64,000 bases of DNA from Caldilineaceae bacterium (GTDB taxonomy: Bacteria > Chloroflexota > Anaerolineae > Caldilineales > Caldilineaceae): assembly GCA_020433455.1 (NCBI GenBank), contig JAGRCP010000035.1, forward strand, positions 38,831-102,830, written 5' to 3'. Numbering within the stretch: position 1 is the stretch's first letter; every line of letters begins with the position of its first letter. The position numbers were made by a program, and so were the translations under genes. The notes beneath the pieces were generated by a model. It ran no database searches and had not been told where the DNA came from. It was given only the letters and a program-made list of their open reading frames with translations. Shown piece after piece: positions 9,167-19,580 of the stretch.

Positions 9167-10726
9167 CTACATGCCACCCAGGGCTTGCCAGGTGATGCCA
9201 ATTCCGGCAATGGTGATGAAAAGCGCACTGCCTACAGGCATCAAGCGCAGCAGATGTCCGCTACTGGGAATGCGGTCGAAAAGCTTACCGGCGTGAACCA
9301 TGGCGATGCCCACAGCGGTCAATACGCCGGCCAGCCCCAGGCTGAAGGCGGTAATCAGTAGCAGACCAAAGCCCACCCGGCCCAATGCCACCGCGCTCAG
9401 CAGAACTACCAGAGCTGACGGGCAAGGGAGCAACCCGCCCGAAATGCCTAACGCGAGTAAGCTGCGCCACGTCACCGGGTCCCCATCCGCGCCGGGGGGC
9501 ATATGGCTGTACCCATGATCATGCCCATCCTCATGAGTGTGATCATGAATGTGCCCATGCTCGTGACTGTGATGATGATCATGGCTGTGATGATGATGCC
9601 CATGATGATGGCGCCCGTGAACAGACTGCCGATTCCGCATGTAGTTGCGCAGCATCAAAAGACCAATGGCGACGACCGAGAGACCGGAAAGAAGGCTCAG
9701 CCACGGGAAGAGAGTCTCAGGCAAGATGTAATTGGAGGCGAGGAGGGTGATCAGCCCCAGGGCAAAGACGCCCGCAGTATGGGTGATGGTCGTAGTCAGG
9801 CCGAGGAAGAGGGCATGGCGGCTCGTACCCCGGGAGCCGACCAGATACGCGCCCACAATGGTTTTACCGTGGCCGGGCGTCATGGCATGGGCCGCTCCCC
9901 AGCCGAAGGCCGCCAAAAGCGCCAGCAGCAGTGCCATGGGGCTGAGGGCCGGAATGGTAATCAGATCCGCAAAGCCGTCAGTTTCGGCCGCGCTGCCCAT
10001 AGCCATCGAGTTACCCATAGGAGATATCTTCTCGGATGCGCCTAGTGCGGCCGAATTTGCGGCAAAGCGTAGCGTGACTGCTTCCCTCTGTAACGGCGCC
10101 TGCATGAGATCGGTTGGATAATCATGCAGTTCGTTGCTTACATCGTCTATCGGCATATCCGTTGCGAGTTGCAGATCGCCCACGGGCCGCACGACGATCT
10201 CTCGCCAGCCCAGCCGCTCTGGTTCATTGCCGTCTGCAAAAAACAGCGTTCCCTTTTCCAACCCGGCCGGCGCTAGCGAGGAAAAGCGCAAAGTCAGTCG
10301 TTGGGTCAACAGACCGGCCTGTCCCTGGGGAAAGATGATGTCGCTCTGCACCAACGCCAGTGGCACATCTTTGCCGTCAATCGTCAATGTCAAGTTTTTC
10401 TGAATCGTCGCAGCGGTTTGAACAACATAGTCGGTAACGGTAGCCGAATCAGCCAGGTCATTGGACTCCAAGCCGAGGCTCTTTTGCAGTTGCAAGGTAG
10501 GAATTTCGGCCATATCCATGATATAAAGCAGCTCCAACCTTTCGCTGCCCAGTTCGATGCGTGTATAGCGATTAACGCTAAAGTTACCTAACGGATGAGC
10601 CAAAACCGTCACGGGAGTCAAAAGCAATACGATGACTAATAGAGGCAGAGCCCCGCGAATCAAATGCGACAAGCGAAAGCGATCATTGTGTCTAAAGATT
10701 GAGAGAAAATTGAGAGAAGCGATCAT
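9167..10726 (-). CDS. NicO-family nickel/cobalt transporter with N-terminal extracytoplasmic domain
   Basis: 519 residues from ATG 10726, chosen because AAAGGA precedes it by 8 nt; an upstream ATG at 10756 lacks such a site. A signal/TM segment is followed by an extracytoplasmic domain (HPLGNFSVNRYTRIELG onward, about residues 45-245), then six or so membrane helices. Transporter motifs: GWGAAHAMTPGHGKTIVGAY and GISGGLLPCPSALVVLL. A loop between helices is extremely His-rich (about 20 His in 40 residues, with Asp/Glu), as expected of a metal-binding loop in RcnA-like exporters. Export of Ni or Co is the likely role; direction of transport is inferred from RcnA similarity. It lies between the anti-sigma gene and the TPR gene. 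Confidence 0.9.
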   Translation of the reverse strand: MIASLNFLSIFRHNDRFRLSHLIRGALPLLVIVLLLTPVTVLAHPLGNFSVNRYTRIELGSERLELLYIMDMAEIPTLQLQKSLGLESNDLADSATVTDYVVQTAATIQKNLTLTIDGKDVPLALVQSDIIFPQGQAGLLTQRLTLRFSSLAPAGLEKGTLFFADGNEPERLGWREIVVRPVGDLQLATDMPIDDVSNELHDYPTDLMQAPLQREAVTLRFAANSAALGASEKISPMGNSMAMGSAAETDGFADLITIPALSPMALLLALLAAFGWGAAHAMTPGHGKTIVGAYLVGSRGTSRHALFLGLTTTITHTAGVFALGLITLLASNYILPETLFPWLSLLSGLSVVAIGLLMLRNYMRNRQSVHGRHHHGHHHHSHDHHHSHEHGHIHDHTHEDGHDHGYSHMPPGADGDPVTWRSLLALGISGGLLPCPSALVVLLSAVALGRVGFGLLLITAFSLGLAGVLTAVGIAMVHAGKLFDRIPSSGHLLRLMPVGSALFITIAGIGITWQALGGM

Positions 10727-10951
10727 ACCGATTTTCCTTTGTGTGCGCTGCTCCATCAGGAGCAGATGAAAACCCTTTCAACAGTAAAGGCGCACGGAAA
10801 TCCGGTTTGGATCACATGAATTTTGAAATTAGGGAAAATTAGAGAGGTAATTGAGGAAAACGCCGAGTAATTCCTTGGTCGATTATTCCGGATCGGCCGG
10901 AGAAGGAAAAGTGACTGGGCGTTTAAATAAAGCCAGAAAAAGCGTATTCTA

Positions 10952-11887
10952 TTATCCGCCCAGCAACACAATCGGGCCGGTCGGTGCGGGGCTGCCGCCG
11001 GCCGGTTCAATACTGAGGCCCACCAGCGCAAACTCGCCGCTGCGGAGCGGAACTGTAATGGTCCAAATGGCCCGTTCGCCGGATTGCGCGGACAGAAGAC
11101 CGGCAGGGGCAGGTGCGCCACCGTCAGGGATCAACCAGAGTTCATAGGTCTGGTCTTCACCGATGGGCGGTAAGTTAGAGGCAACCAACGTAGCCTGATC
11201 CGCAGTCAGGCTAAACAGTCCTCCTGCGTTGGGTGCGTCTTCAGTGCCCGCCAGGGCAAGAACCAGGTCAGCGCTGGTCAGTGAGGCAAGCTGAGCATTC
11301 TGTCCGCGGATTTGCTCTTGCAACAGGGCATTGACCTCTTCTATTTGTACCATCTCGGCCTGAAGCGCCGCCAATTCCTGCACGCCGGCGGACAGCTGAT
11401 CCTCTAAATCGCCGATGCGCCCTTGCAGCTGAACCATGTAGAGTCCGGTAAAGAGCAGAAGTGCGGCTGCGGCAACGCCAATGGCGGCAGAGGCGGCATT
11501 GGCACGCCACCAGATGCCGATTCGCCTCCCAAGGCCGGAACGATTGCGAAAGTGAGTAGCAGATACAGCAGTGGGACGCGTTAATTTGGACGCAGCCGAT
11601 GCCGGAGCAGTCAAGGGTGGAGTCTGAGCGCCCACGCGCGCGAGGATCTGCGCCGATAGTTCTGGCGGCGGCGCGACGGAAGGAACGCTGTAAGCAAGTC
11701 CATGCATGGACGCGGTCAGCTCATCTGCGCGTGCACGCATGGCTGCATCACCGCGCAGATAGGTCTCAACTGCGAGCAACTCGTCTGCTTCCAGCGCCCT
11801 CAGCGCAAATGCAGGCAACATGGCCTCCACTTCGGCCCGGCTCCATCCATCAGATTGATTTCGCTGACGTTCCTCATCCTTGTTCAT
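10952..11887 (-). CDS. RskA-like anti-sigma factor
   Basis: 311 residues. Cytoplasmic N-terminal anti-sigma domain (MLPAFALRALEADELLAVETYL, typical of RskA and without the zinc His/Cys motif), one membrane helix (about residues 133-152, AASAAIGVAAAALLLFTGLY), a coiled-coil-like stretch rich in Gln/Glu/Leu, then an extracytoplasmic RskA C-terminal domain (LPPIGEDQTYELWLIPDGG, WTITVPLRSGEFALVGLSIEP). It would hold the ECF sigma factor encoded 69 bp upstream until released by proteolysis. Gene order sigma then anti-sigma is standard. Confidence 0.92.
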   Translation of the reverse strand: MNKDEERQRNQSDGWSRAEVEAMLPAFALRALEADELLAVETYLRGDAAMRARADELTASMHGLAYSVPSVAPPPELSAQILARVGAQTPPLTAPASAASKLTRPTAVSATHFRNRSGLGRRIGIWWRANAASAAIGVAAAALLLFTGLYMVQLQGRIGDLEDQLSAGVQELAALQAEMVQIEEVNALLQEQIRGQNAQLASLTSADLVLALAGTEDAPNAGGLFSLTADQATLVASNLPPIGEDQTYELWLIPDGGAPAPAGLLSAQSGERAIWTITVPLRSGEFALVGLSIEPAGGSPAPTGPIVLLGG

Positions 11888-11956
11888 GCCATCACACTCT
11901 CAACTACAGTCTTCGGTCTCAATAATAATCACCTATTGCATTTTACGCATCAAGCC

Positions 11957-12541
11957 CTATGGATATCCTTGCGCGCGCAACAGGTGTTCGAGCTTTTCCA
12001 ACCCAAGGCGTAGCCGACTCTTGACTGTTCCCAGGGAAACTCCCAGTTCCTGCGCAATCTGCTGCTGGGTCTTGCCGTCGAAATAGGCCATTTGCAATGG
12101 AGTCATTTGATCCGACGGAATCTGCGCCAGCGCCGCGCGAATGTGATCGCTCCGCAGAGAAAGCCAGAGTTCGCTCTCGGGCGTTCGCTGATCCCCCCCC
12201 GCAGCATCGGCCAATTCAACGGCGCCGTCACCAGTAGTCTGCGGGCGCGCTTTCTGCCTGCGCAGATAGTCGAGGCTGCGATTGCGCGCAATCTGAAAAA
12301 ACCACGCAAGCGCTGAGCCGCGTTCCTCGAACTGTTCGGCCCGCTCCCAAAGTTGCCAGAATGCCTCCTGCAATACCTCGTCTGCACCAGCTCGATCCTT
12401 CACAATCTGCAAAATGAGACCATAGGCCTGACCTGCGTGGCGTTGATAAAAGAGCGCATATGCATCTTGATCCTGCCGCGCAATGGCGCGCAACAGGAGT
12501 TCGTCACTTTGCACTTGACGCTGTGCGACCGACGACGGCAT
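11957..12541 (-). CDS. ECF-type RNA polymerase sigma factor (SigK-like)
   Basis: 194 residues with the two ECF domains. Region 2: YALFYQRHAGQAYGLILQIV, then DEVLQEAFWQLWERAEQF and WFFQIARNRSLDYLRRQKA. Region 4: TPLQMAYFDGKTQQQIAQEL, then GVSLGTVKSRLRLGLEKL, a helix-turn-helix for the -35 element. The paired RskA-like anti-sigma gene follows directly. It is first in a minus-strand series of five or six genes, so it probably controls its own expression and that of the NicO, TPR and DUF4331 genes. The region before it (12542-12650) has GGACAATGA and GGACATTGT in close tandem, possibly part of the promoter. Confidence 0.93.
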   Translation of the reverse strand: MPSSVAQRQVQSDELLLRAIARQDQDAYALFYQRHAGQAYGLILQIVKDRAGADEVLQEAFWQLWERAEQFEERGSALAWFFQIARNRSLDYLRRQKARPQTTGDGAVELADAAGGDQRTPESELWLSLRSDHIRAALAQIPSDQMTPLQMAYFDGKTQQQIAQELGVSLGTVKSRLRLGLEKLEHLLRAQGYP

Positions 12542-12830
12542 AACCGATTCTCGTTGATAATAAACGGATAGATGGCGGATACAATTACAATGTCCGCGTC
12601 ATTGTCCGGATCGATAATTCCATGTGGATATACGATAAGCGTCCTCCTGCCATAGACGAGAAGAATTGCTCTCCAGCGTTAAACAAGAACAATCCAGCCC
12701 CCCTCTATAGAAATAGACGCATCGATCCCCTCTCTGGATGACCCTAATTTGAGCAAATGTTTGACGCATAAATAATATCTGCGCTGAGCATTGAGGTTCC
12801 AACGTCCATCCAGACAGATGATAACGAAGC
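12542..12830. other. Sigma-operon upstream region, no gene seen
   Basis: 289 bp between the sigma factor start and the stop of the DJ-1 gene. On the minus strand near 12590-12612 the words CGGACAATGA and CGGACATTG stand almost in tandem upstream of the sigma gene. I see no further coding signal. Confidence 0.35.
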
Positions 12831-13514
12831 CTAGAGCAGAGCCGCAACCCTTCTGGCCGTAGCCTTAGCAGATTGTGGATTTTGGCCGGTTACCAAGCAT
12901 CCGTCAGTAACAACTTTGGGCGTGAAAGGAATGAGACCTTTCTCATAAATCGCGCCGCGCTCTTTCATCTCCGCTTCGGCATTGTAGGGAATTTTCTTGA
13001 CCACCCCTGCCAAGACTTCTTCTGTCCAGGAGAAGCCGGTAAGTTGGCGTCCCGCCACCAGTAGCGAGCCATCCGACAGTCTGGTGTTCAGCAGGCCGCA
13101 ATAGCCATGACAAACAGACGAGACAATACCGCCTCGTTCAAATATGGCCTGGGTGATCTGTTGCAATCCGACATTATCCGGGAAGTCCCACATAACCGCA
13201 TGGCCGCCGGTAAAGTAAATGGCATCGAACTGTGCAGGATCGATCTGATCGGGACGGGCCGTATTGGCCAATAGCGCCATACTAGCCTCGTCAGCCAGCC
13301 AGGCTTTCGCGGTTACGTCCAGAAGCGGCCATTTGAGCGCCCGCGGTTCCAGAGGGGAAAGGCCACCTTTGGGACTGACGATATGTTGCTCGTATCCTTG
13401 CTCATCAAAAACATGCCATGCATGGGTCAACTCGGATAACCAAAGGCCGGTCGGTTCGGCAGGGTCTATGTAGTGATTGACATTGGTAACAACGTGCAGT
13501 ATCCGTTTAGTCAT
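12831..13514 (-). CDS. DJ-1/PfpI superfamily protein (Hsp31-like)
   Basis: 227 residues from ATG 13514; the open frame extends 122 codons upstream, but only this start gives the family N-terminus MTKRILHVVTNVNHY. Visible features: EPTGLWLSELTHAWHVF, FDAIYFTGGHAVMWDF, and the nucleophile elbow IVSSVCHGYCGLL with the reactive Cys followed by His. Members act as glyoxalase III/deglycase-type enzymes, chaperones or peptidases, so the precise activity is open. It is divergent from the NmrA-like gene, with a 199-bp spacer that is AT-rich. Confidence 0.88.
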   Translation of the reverse strand: MTKRILHVVTNVNHYIDPAEPTGLWLSELTHAWHVFDEQGYEQHIVSPKGGLSPLEPRALKWPLLDVTAKAWLADEASMALLANTARPDQIDPAQFDAIYFTGGHAVMWDFPDNVGLQQITQAIFERGGIVSSVCHGYCGLLNTRLSDGSLLVAGRQLTGFSWTEEVLAGVVKKIPYNAEAEMKERGAIYEKGLIPFTPKVVTDGCLVTGQNPQSAKATARRVAALL

Positions 13515-13713
13515 TTCGACAGGTGTTCCTTTTCGGTAATAATTGAACAACAATTTTAAATTTTTCGTTAATTTTGGTTCGAGATGCGAGAAATCAAAGC
13601 CGAGCTCTTTCGGCCCATCCATTTTCACAAGGGCTTTCTGTTCGAATAGAAATAGTCGCCTCGAAAACTCACTTAAGTTTTTGCATAACGCACAGTCAGG
13701 GGAGCAGCACTGC

Positions 13714-14643
13714 ATGCAGACAATATTAGGAGCTAACGGCCAGATCGGAAGCGGGTTAGCAGCCTGCTTGAAACGTAATTTTACTAGTGATATCCGATTG
13801 GTAAGTAGACGCCCGCGACAGGTCAACGCGACAGACCAATTGCTCAGCGCGGACTTGCTTGACCCGACACAGGCTATCAAAGCAATTGAGGGATCAGAAA
13901 TCGTCTACATGACGGTAGGGCTGCCTCTGGAGACAAGGCTATGGACAGAGCAATGGCCGATTCTCATGCAGAACACAATTAACGCATGCGCCACAGAAGG
14001 AGCCAAGCTGGTATTTTTCGACAACACCTATATGTATCCTCAGACGGCGCAACCGCAAACGGAGGAGACGCCGTTTCTGCCCAACGGAGCGAAGGGAAAA
14101 GTTCGAGCGGCAATCGTCACAGAACTCCAACAAGCGATGGCAGAGGGTCGGGTACAAGCCATGATCTGCCGGGCGCCTGAGTTTTACGGACCAGGCAAGA
14201 CCCAAAGCATCACCAATTCAACCATCATCGAACCGTTAAAATCCGACAAGACGGCCAGAGTCTTCTTGCGCGATGACACTTTGCGCAGTCTGATCTACAC
14301 CCCGGATGCCAGCCGGGCCATGGGGGTTCTCGGCAACACGCCCGATGCCTATAATCAAACCTGGCATCTTCCCTGTGACGATAATCGCCTGACCTATCGT
14401 CAATTCATTGAGTTAGCGGCCGGCATATTTGGCGTAGAGCCCAGCTACAAGATACTGAAGCGTTGGCAGCTCGCATTAGCCGGCCTACTAAACCAAAAGA
14501 TCCGGGACTCGGCGGAGCTGCTGCCCCGCTATAGCGTGGATAACATCTTCCTATCTAACAAGTTCAAGGCGCGTTTCCCCAGTTTTCCCGTCACTACATT
14601 CAAGCAGGGACTGACCGTGATTGGGAACGAACCATCAAGTTAA
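13714..14643 (+). CDS. NAD(P)-binding epimerase/dehydratase-like (NmrA-type) protein
   Basis: 309 residues from ATG 13714, preceded by GGGGAG at 9 nt. The Rossmann start is QTILGANGQIGSGLAACL (GxxGxxG), followed by LVSRRPRQV where the acidic residue for NAD is replaced by Arg, hinting at NADP. Later it has VYMTVGLP, FFDNTYMYPQ, RAPEFYGPG and WHLPCDDNRLTYRQFIE, as in extended short-chain reductases. The substrate is unknown. Together with the divergent DJ-1 gene it forms a small, more AT-rich stress-type pair that breaks the surrounding GC-rich pattern. Confidence 0.85.
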   Translation: MQTILGANGQIGSGLAACLKRNFTSDIRLVSRRPRQVNATDQLLSADLLDPTQAIKAIEGSEIVYMTVGLPLETRLWTEQWPILMQNTINACATEGAKLVFFDNTYMYPQTAQPQTEETPFLPNGAKGKVRAAIVTELQQAMAEGRVQAMICRAPEFYGPGKTQSITNSTIIEPLKSDKTARVFLRDDTLRSLIYTPDASRAMGVLGNTPDAYNQTWHLPCDDNRLTYRQFIELAAGIFGVEPSYKILKRWQLALAGLLNQKIRDSAELLPRYSVDNIFLSNKFKARFPSFPVTTFKQGLTVIGNEPSS

Positions 14644-14674
14644 GTTGATCGGCAGTTCAACGTTGCGGCCAAAA

Positions 14675-14734
14675 CCCGGGAGTGCCAAGCTCTAGTCCGG
14701 CAGACACGCCAAACTGAAGCTTGGCGCTCCCAGG
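14675..14734. repeat. Palindromic interspersed repeat, copy 1 (60 bp)
   Basis: Starts CCCGGGAGTGCC and ends GGCGCTCCCAGG, with CTCTAGTCCGGC and AAACTGAAGCTTGGC inside. It matches the ends of the repeats at 42454-42498 and 44517-44634. It lies between the NmrA-like gene and ilvD, whose 3' ends face each other. Confidence 0.7.
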
Positions 14735-14805
14735 CGCAGACTCGTAACCGCGCTTTTATTCACTGAGTTATCGAAGGCGTAACATACGAAGGGCGACGCT
14801 GCTCC

Positions 14806-16503
<1,698 letters not shown>

Positions 16504-16561
16504 GAGCAAAATTTCTCCAGTTGATTGATGATTACGAACAATCGTGCTAAGATGGCCGTGC

Positions 16562-16723
16562 ATGCGACGGCCTGATTCTGAAATCGTCGAGCCCCAGAGC
16601 CGCACGGTAACCGTCTTTCGTCCCGATGGGTCGGCTACGGTGCTCCAGGCAAGCGATACGCTGGAGGGCGAAGAGGTCCTGCCCGGCTTCCGCTATGCGC
16701 TGGACAGGCTCTTCGCCGCATAG
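16562..16723 (+). pseudogene. Uma2-family (DUF820) nuclease, C-terminal remnant
   Basis: A 53-codon plus-strand frame reading [20 protein letters not shown] and then [16 protein letters not shown] before a TAG at 721-723. This is the characteristic end of Uma2/DUF820 proteins (VDPESRTVTVYRPDG and LEGGDVLPGFxLxLxxLF patterns). The PD-(D/E)xK-like core of about 130 residues that should precede it is absent; upstream is the ilvD start. A gene relic in the ilvD-cimA gap. Confidence 0.65.
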
Positions 16724-16832
16724 GTCCTGATCGTGGAAACCAATAAGGTTGAAACATTGCGATAGGGACACGAGGTGAGGCGGAAACCACACTCGGCCGG
16801 TTGTCGCACCTCATGTCCGTACGAAATGAGGC

Positions 16833-18503
16833 CTAACCGGAAACCTGCGCCTCCTGCGGGGCGATCTCCATTGACCCTTCCGTCAGCAAAAAATACTCCA
16901 TTGCATCGGCCAGCGCGATCCAACTGGCCTCGATAATGTTGGGGCTCGCGCCCACCGTGGTCCACTGGCGCTCGCCGTCAGAGAAGTCGATGAGCACACG
17001 GGTCACCGCGGCTGTACCGGTGCGGCCGTCCAGAATACGCACTTTGTAGTCAGTCAGGTGAACGTTTTCCAGTTCCGGATAGAAGCGCAGCAGACCCTTG
17101 CGCAAAGCCAGATTCAAGGCATTCACCGGGCCGTTGCCCTCGGCCACTTCGTGCATCATCGCGTCGCCGACGCGCACTTTAACCGTAGCCTCAGCAAACA
17201 TGCCCCGACCGCTGCGATGCTCTACACCGGCGGTGAAATCGACCAGCTCAAAGAGAGGCCGGTAGTCGGGCAGCAGGCGCCGCAGCATGAGATCTACGCT
17301 GGCCTCCGCGCCCTCGAAGGCAAAACCCACATTCTCCATCTCCTTAATCTGGAGGAGGACCGCCCGTTCTTCCTCCCGGCTCAGGCCGTCCAGCCCAAAC
17401 TCCCGGCGCTTGATGGCAATGTTGTCCTTCCCGCTCAGCTCGCTGACCACAACCCGGGTTTCATTGCCCACGGTGGCAGGGTCAATGTGCTGATAGCTCA
17501 TGACGTACTTTTCCACTGCGTTCACGTGCATACCGCCCTTGTGCGCGAACGCGCTGTTGCCCACGAAGGGTTGGTGATCGTCGGGGTTGAGATTGGCGAT
17601 CTCGCTGACGAAGTTGCTTAAGTCAGAAAGCTGGCGCAGGCGAGCCCCATCCACGCACTCAACGTCCATCTTGAGCTGAAGATCGGGAATAATGCTCATG
17701 AGATTGGCGTTCCCGCAGCGCTCGCCATAGCCGTTGATGGTGCCCTGAATGTGGGTGCAACCCGCGCGCACGGCCTCCAGAGAGTTGGCAACGCCCAATT
17801 CACTATCATTATGGGCATGAATGCCCAGGACCACATCCGCGGAAGCGGGCCGGCTGCCGTTTTGCCCGTCCTTGGCCAACACGTCCCGATAGACCACACC
17901 CACGGCCTCGGCGATCTGCCAGGGCAAGTTGCCGCCGTTTGTGTCGCACAGGACCACGGCGTCAGCGCCGCCTACTACCGCGGCCTGGAGCGTAGCCAGG
18001 GCATATTCGGGATTGGCGACGTAGCCGTCAAAAAAGTGCTCGGCGTCGTAGATGACTTCCCGGCCGTTCTTTTTGAGATAGGCGACGGTCGCCTGAATCA
18101 TGCGCAGGTTCTCTTCCAGCGTGGTGCGCAGAACGTGGGTCACATGCAGGTCCCACGACTTGCCGAAAATGGTCACGGCGGGCGTCCCGGCGTCGACCAA
18201 AAGCTGCACCTGGGGATCACCGGCCGGGTCAGCGTCCGGTCGGCAGGTGGAGCCGAAGGCGGCCAGCCTGGCATGGCGCAGGTTCAACTCATTCTGGGCG
18301 CGGGCAAAAAATTCAATATCCTTGGGGTTAGAGCCGGGCCAACCGCCTTCGATATAGTGCATGCCGAATTCATCCAGGCGGCGGGCAATGCGCAGCTTAT
18401 CATCACAACTTAGGGAAACGCCTTCCCCCTGGGTGCCGTCACGCAAGGTCGTATCGTAAAGCAGGACTGTTTTGTTCGCTGTGTTGTTCGATGTTGTATT
18501 CAT
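16833..18503 (-). CDS. cimA: Citramalate synthase
   Basis: Condenses pyruvate and acetyl-CoA to (R)-citramalate, the first step of the threonine-independent route to 2-oxobutanoate and isoleucine. 556 residues, usual for the long CimA family. LLYDTTLRDGTQGEGVSLS carries the catalytic and metal residues; HAHNDSELGVANS and FAHKGGMHVNAV follow, and a LeuA-dimer regulatory domain occupies roughly residues 400-540 (TVKVRVGDAMMHEVAEGNGP). These features separate it from LeuA, which is encoded at 44.6 kb. The ATG at 18503 is preferred; an in-frame TTG at 18545 is possible. The regulatory domain suggests isoleucine feedback control. Confidence 0.93.
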   Translation of the reverse strand: MNTTSNNTANKTVLLYDTTLRDGTQGEGVSLSCDDKLRIARRLDEFGMHYIEGGWPGSNPKDIEFFARAQNELNLRHARLAAFGSTCRPDADPAGDPQVQLLVDAGTPAVTIFGKSWDLHVTHVLRTTLEENLRMIQATVAYLKKNGREVIYDAEHFFDGYVANPEYALATLQAAVVGGADAVVLCDTNGGNLPWQIAEAVGVVYRDVLAKDGQNGSRPASADVVLGIHAHNDSELGVANSLEAVRAGCTHIQGTINGYGERCGNANLMSIIPDLQLKMDVECVDGARLRQLSDLSNFVSEIANLNPDDHQPFVGNSAFAHKGGMHVNAVEKYVMSYQHIDPATVGNETRVVVSELSGKDNIAIKRREFGLDGLSREEERAVLLQIKEMENVGFAFEGAEASVDLMLRRLLPDYRPLFELVDFTAGVEHRSGRGMFAEATVKVRVGDAMMHEVAEGNGPVNALNLALRKGLLRFYPELENVHLTDYKVRILDGRTGTAAVTRVLIDFSDGERQWTTVGASPNIIEASWIALADAMEYFLLTEGSMEIAPQEAQVSG

Positions 18504-18602
18504 GATCGCGTACTGTATCTCCGCTTGATTATCTCCGCTTGACAAAGAGGTCTGTCGGGCCGGTTTTGTCGTCTGGGGCGCCCATGGCCGCAGACCAGGA
18601 CC

Positions 18603-19376
18603 TCAGGCGGTGAGATCGGCGATGCTCTCCAGCGTCCGATCCGGCCAGATGCCGCGCCCCAGGTCCGAACGACGAAAGCGCCCTGTTTTGACCAACCACC
18701 CCTGAATGCCCATGGCCTGCGCGCCCTTTACGTCAATCTCCACGTCATCGCCGATCATGGCGACCCGTACCGCGGGCAGGTCCAGGTCATCCAACGCCAT
18801 TTGCAGGTATTCCGTGCTGGGCTTACCCACAACCGTGGCATTGACGTTGGCCGCATACTCCAGCGCAATGACAAAGGGGCCCGCGTCCAGAAAAAGACCG
18901 TCGCTCGTGCGCCAATGGCGTTTCTTGTGGAGCGCCACCAACTCCGCCCCCTCCATGAGGGCGCGGAAAGCGCGGTTCAGACGGGTAAAGGTGAAGCCGG
19001 GGCCCATATCACCCACCACCACGTACTCGGGATTGATCTCGTCGATCTCCATGTCGTCAAATTCCAGTTGCGCATCGGGCAGCAGAAGCGGGTAATAAGT
19101 GCCGGCCTTACGCTCACGCAGGTAATTTGCCGCGACATAGGTGGCCGTGTACAGCTCGTCCAGTTCGATGTCAAAGCCCAGGGCGCGCACCCGATCCAGC
19201 AGGGTATAGCGACAGTAGATGGTGGTGTTGGTCATAAAGCGGAAGGGAATACGCCGGGCGCGCAGGGCTGTAATAGCCTCAACCGCGCCCGGAATCACCT
19301 CTTCGCCCAGCATGAGTACGCCGTCGATATCAATCAGCAGCCCATCGACGGTGGAAAGTAAGTCTGTCAAAATCAA
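18603..19376 (-). CDS. HAD-superfamily class IIA hydrolase
   Basis: 257 residues with HAD motifs: [12 protein letters not shown] (nucleophile Asp and acid/base Asp), [11 protein letters not shown] (motif II Thr/Asn), [14 protein letters not shown] (motif III Lys) and [19 protein letters not shown] (motif IV Asp). The cap type and the DxDGVL motif place it with NagD/phosphoglycolate phosphatase-like enzymes; the substrate is unknown. The start is uncertain: the frame opens with TTG ATT TTG at 19376-19368, and the second TTG lies 7 nt from AAGGA. It is 99 bp upstream of cimA on the same strand and may share its transcript. Confidence 0.87.
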   Translation of the reverse strand: MILTDLLSTVDGLLIDIDGVLMLGEEVIPGAVEAITALRARRIPFRFMTNTTIYCRYTLLDRVRALGFDIELDELYTATYVAANYLRERKAGTYYPLLLPDAQLEFDDMEIDEINPEYVVVGDMGPGFTFTRLNRAFRALMEGAELVALHKKRHWRTSDGLFLDAGPFVIALEYAANVNATVVGKPSTEYLQMALDDLDLPAVRVAMIGDDVEIDVKGAQAMGIQGWLVKTGRFRRSDLGRGIWPDRTLESIADLTA

Positions 19377-19391
19377 ATCCTTGCTGTAGTA

Positions 19392-19464
19392 AATCCCGGC
19401 GGAAATAAGCTGACAATCTCCACCTGGGGCGGAAGCCCCTAATTTCCGCCGGGATATTCACGCC
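19392..19464. repeat. 73-bp interspersed repeat, copy 1, with perfect hairpin
   Basis: Begins AATCCCGGCGGAAATA and ends TATTCACGCC. Here it contains a perfect 14-bp inverted repeat (ATCCCGGCGGAAAT at 19393-19406, ATTTCCGCCGGGAT at 19442-19455) with a second GGGGC/GCCCC hairpin nested inside. A copy of the same 73-bp length, with the same two ends and a diverged middle, is at 36148-36220. Confidence 0.7.
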
Positions 19465-19580
19465 AAGATGCAGTAGTGCGTTCAGCAAACGAAGTAGCCT
19501 ATGATTATAGTTTGGCCATGGCGGGGAGCCAAGTTATGCTACGGAAAAATTATCCGCCCCTTCGCGCGTGAGGAGCCGCC

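Noticed and set aside
13515..13880. N-terminal extension of the DJ-1 protein (Cys-rich, 122 residues)
   Set aside because: It does not resemble any regulator or domain, overlaps the divergent gene's start, and the internal ATG at 13514 gives the normal family N-terminus.
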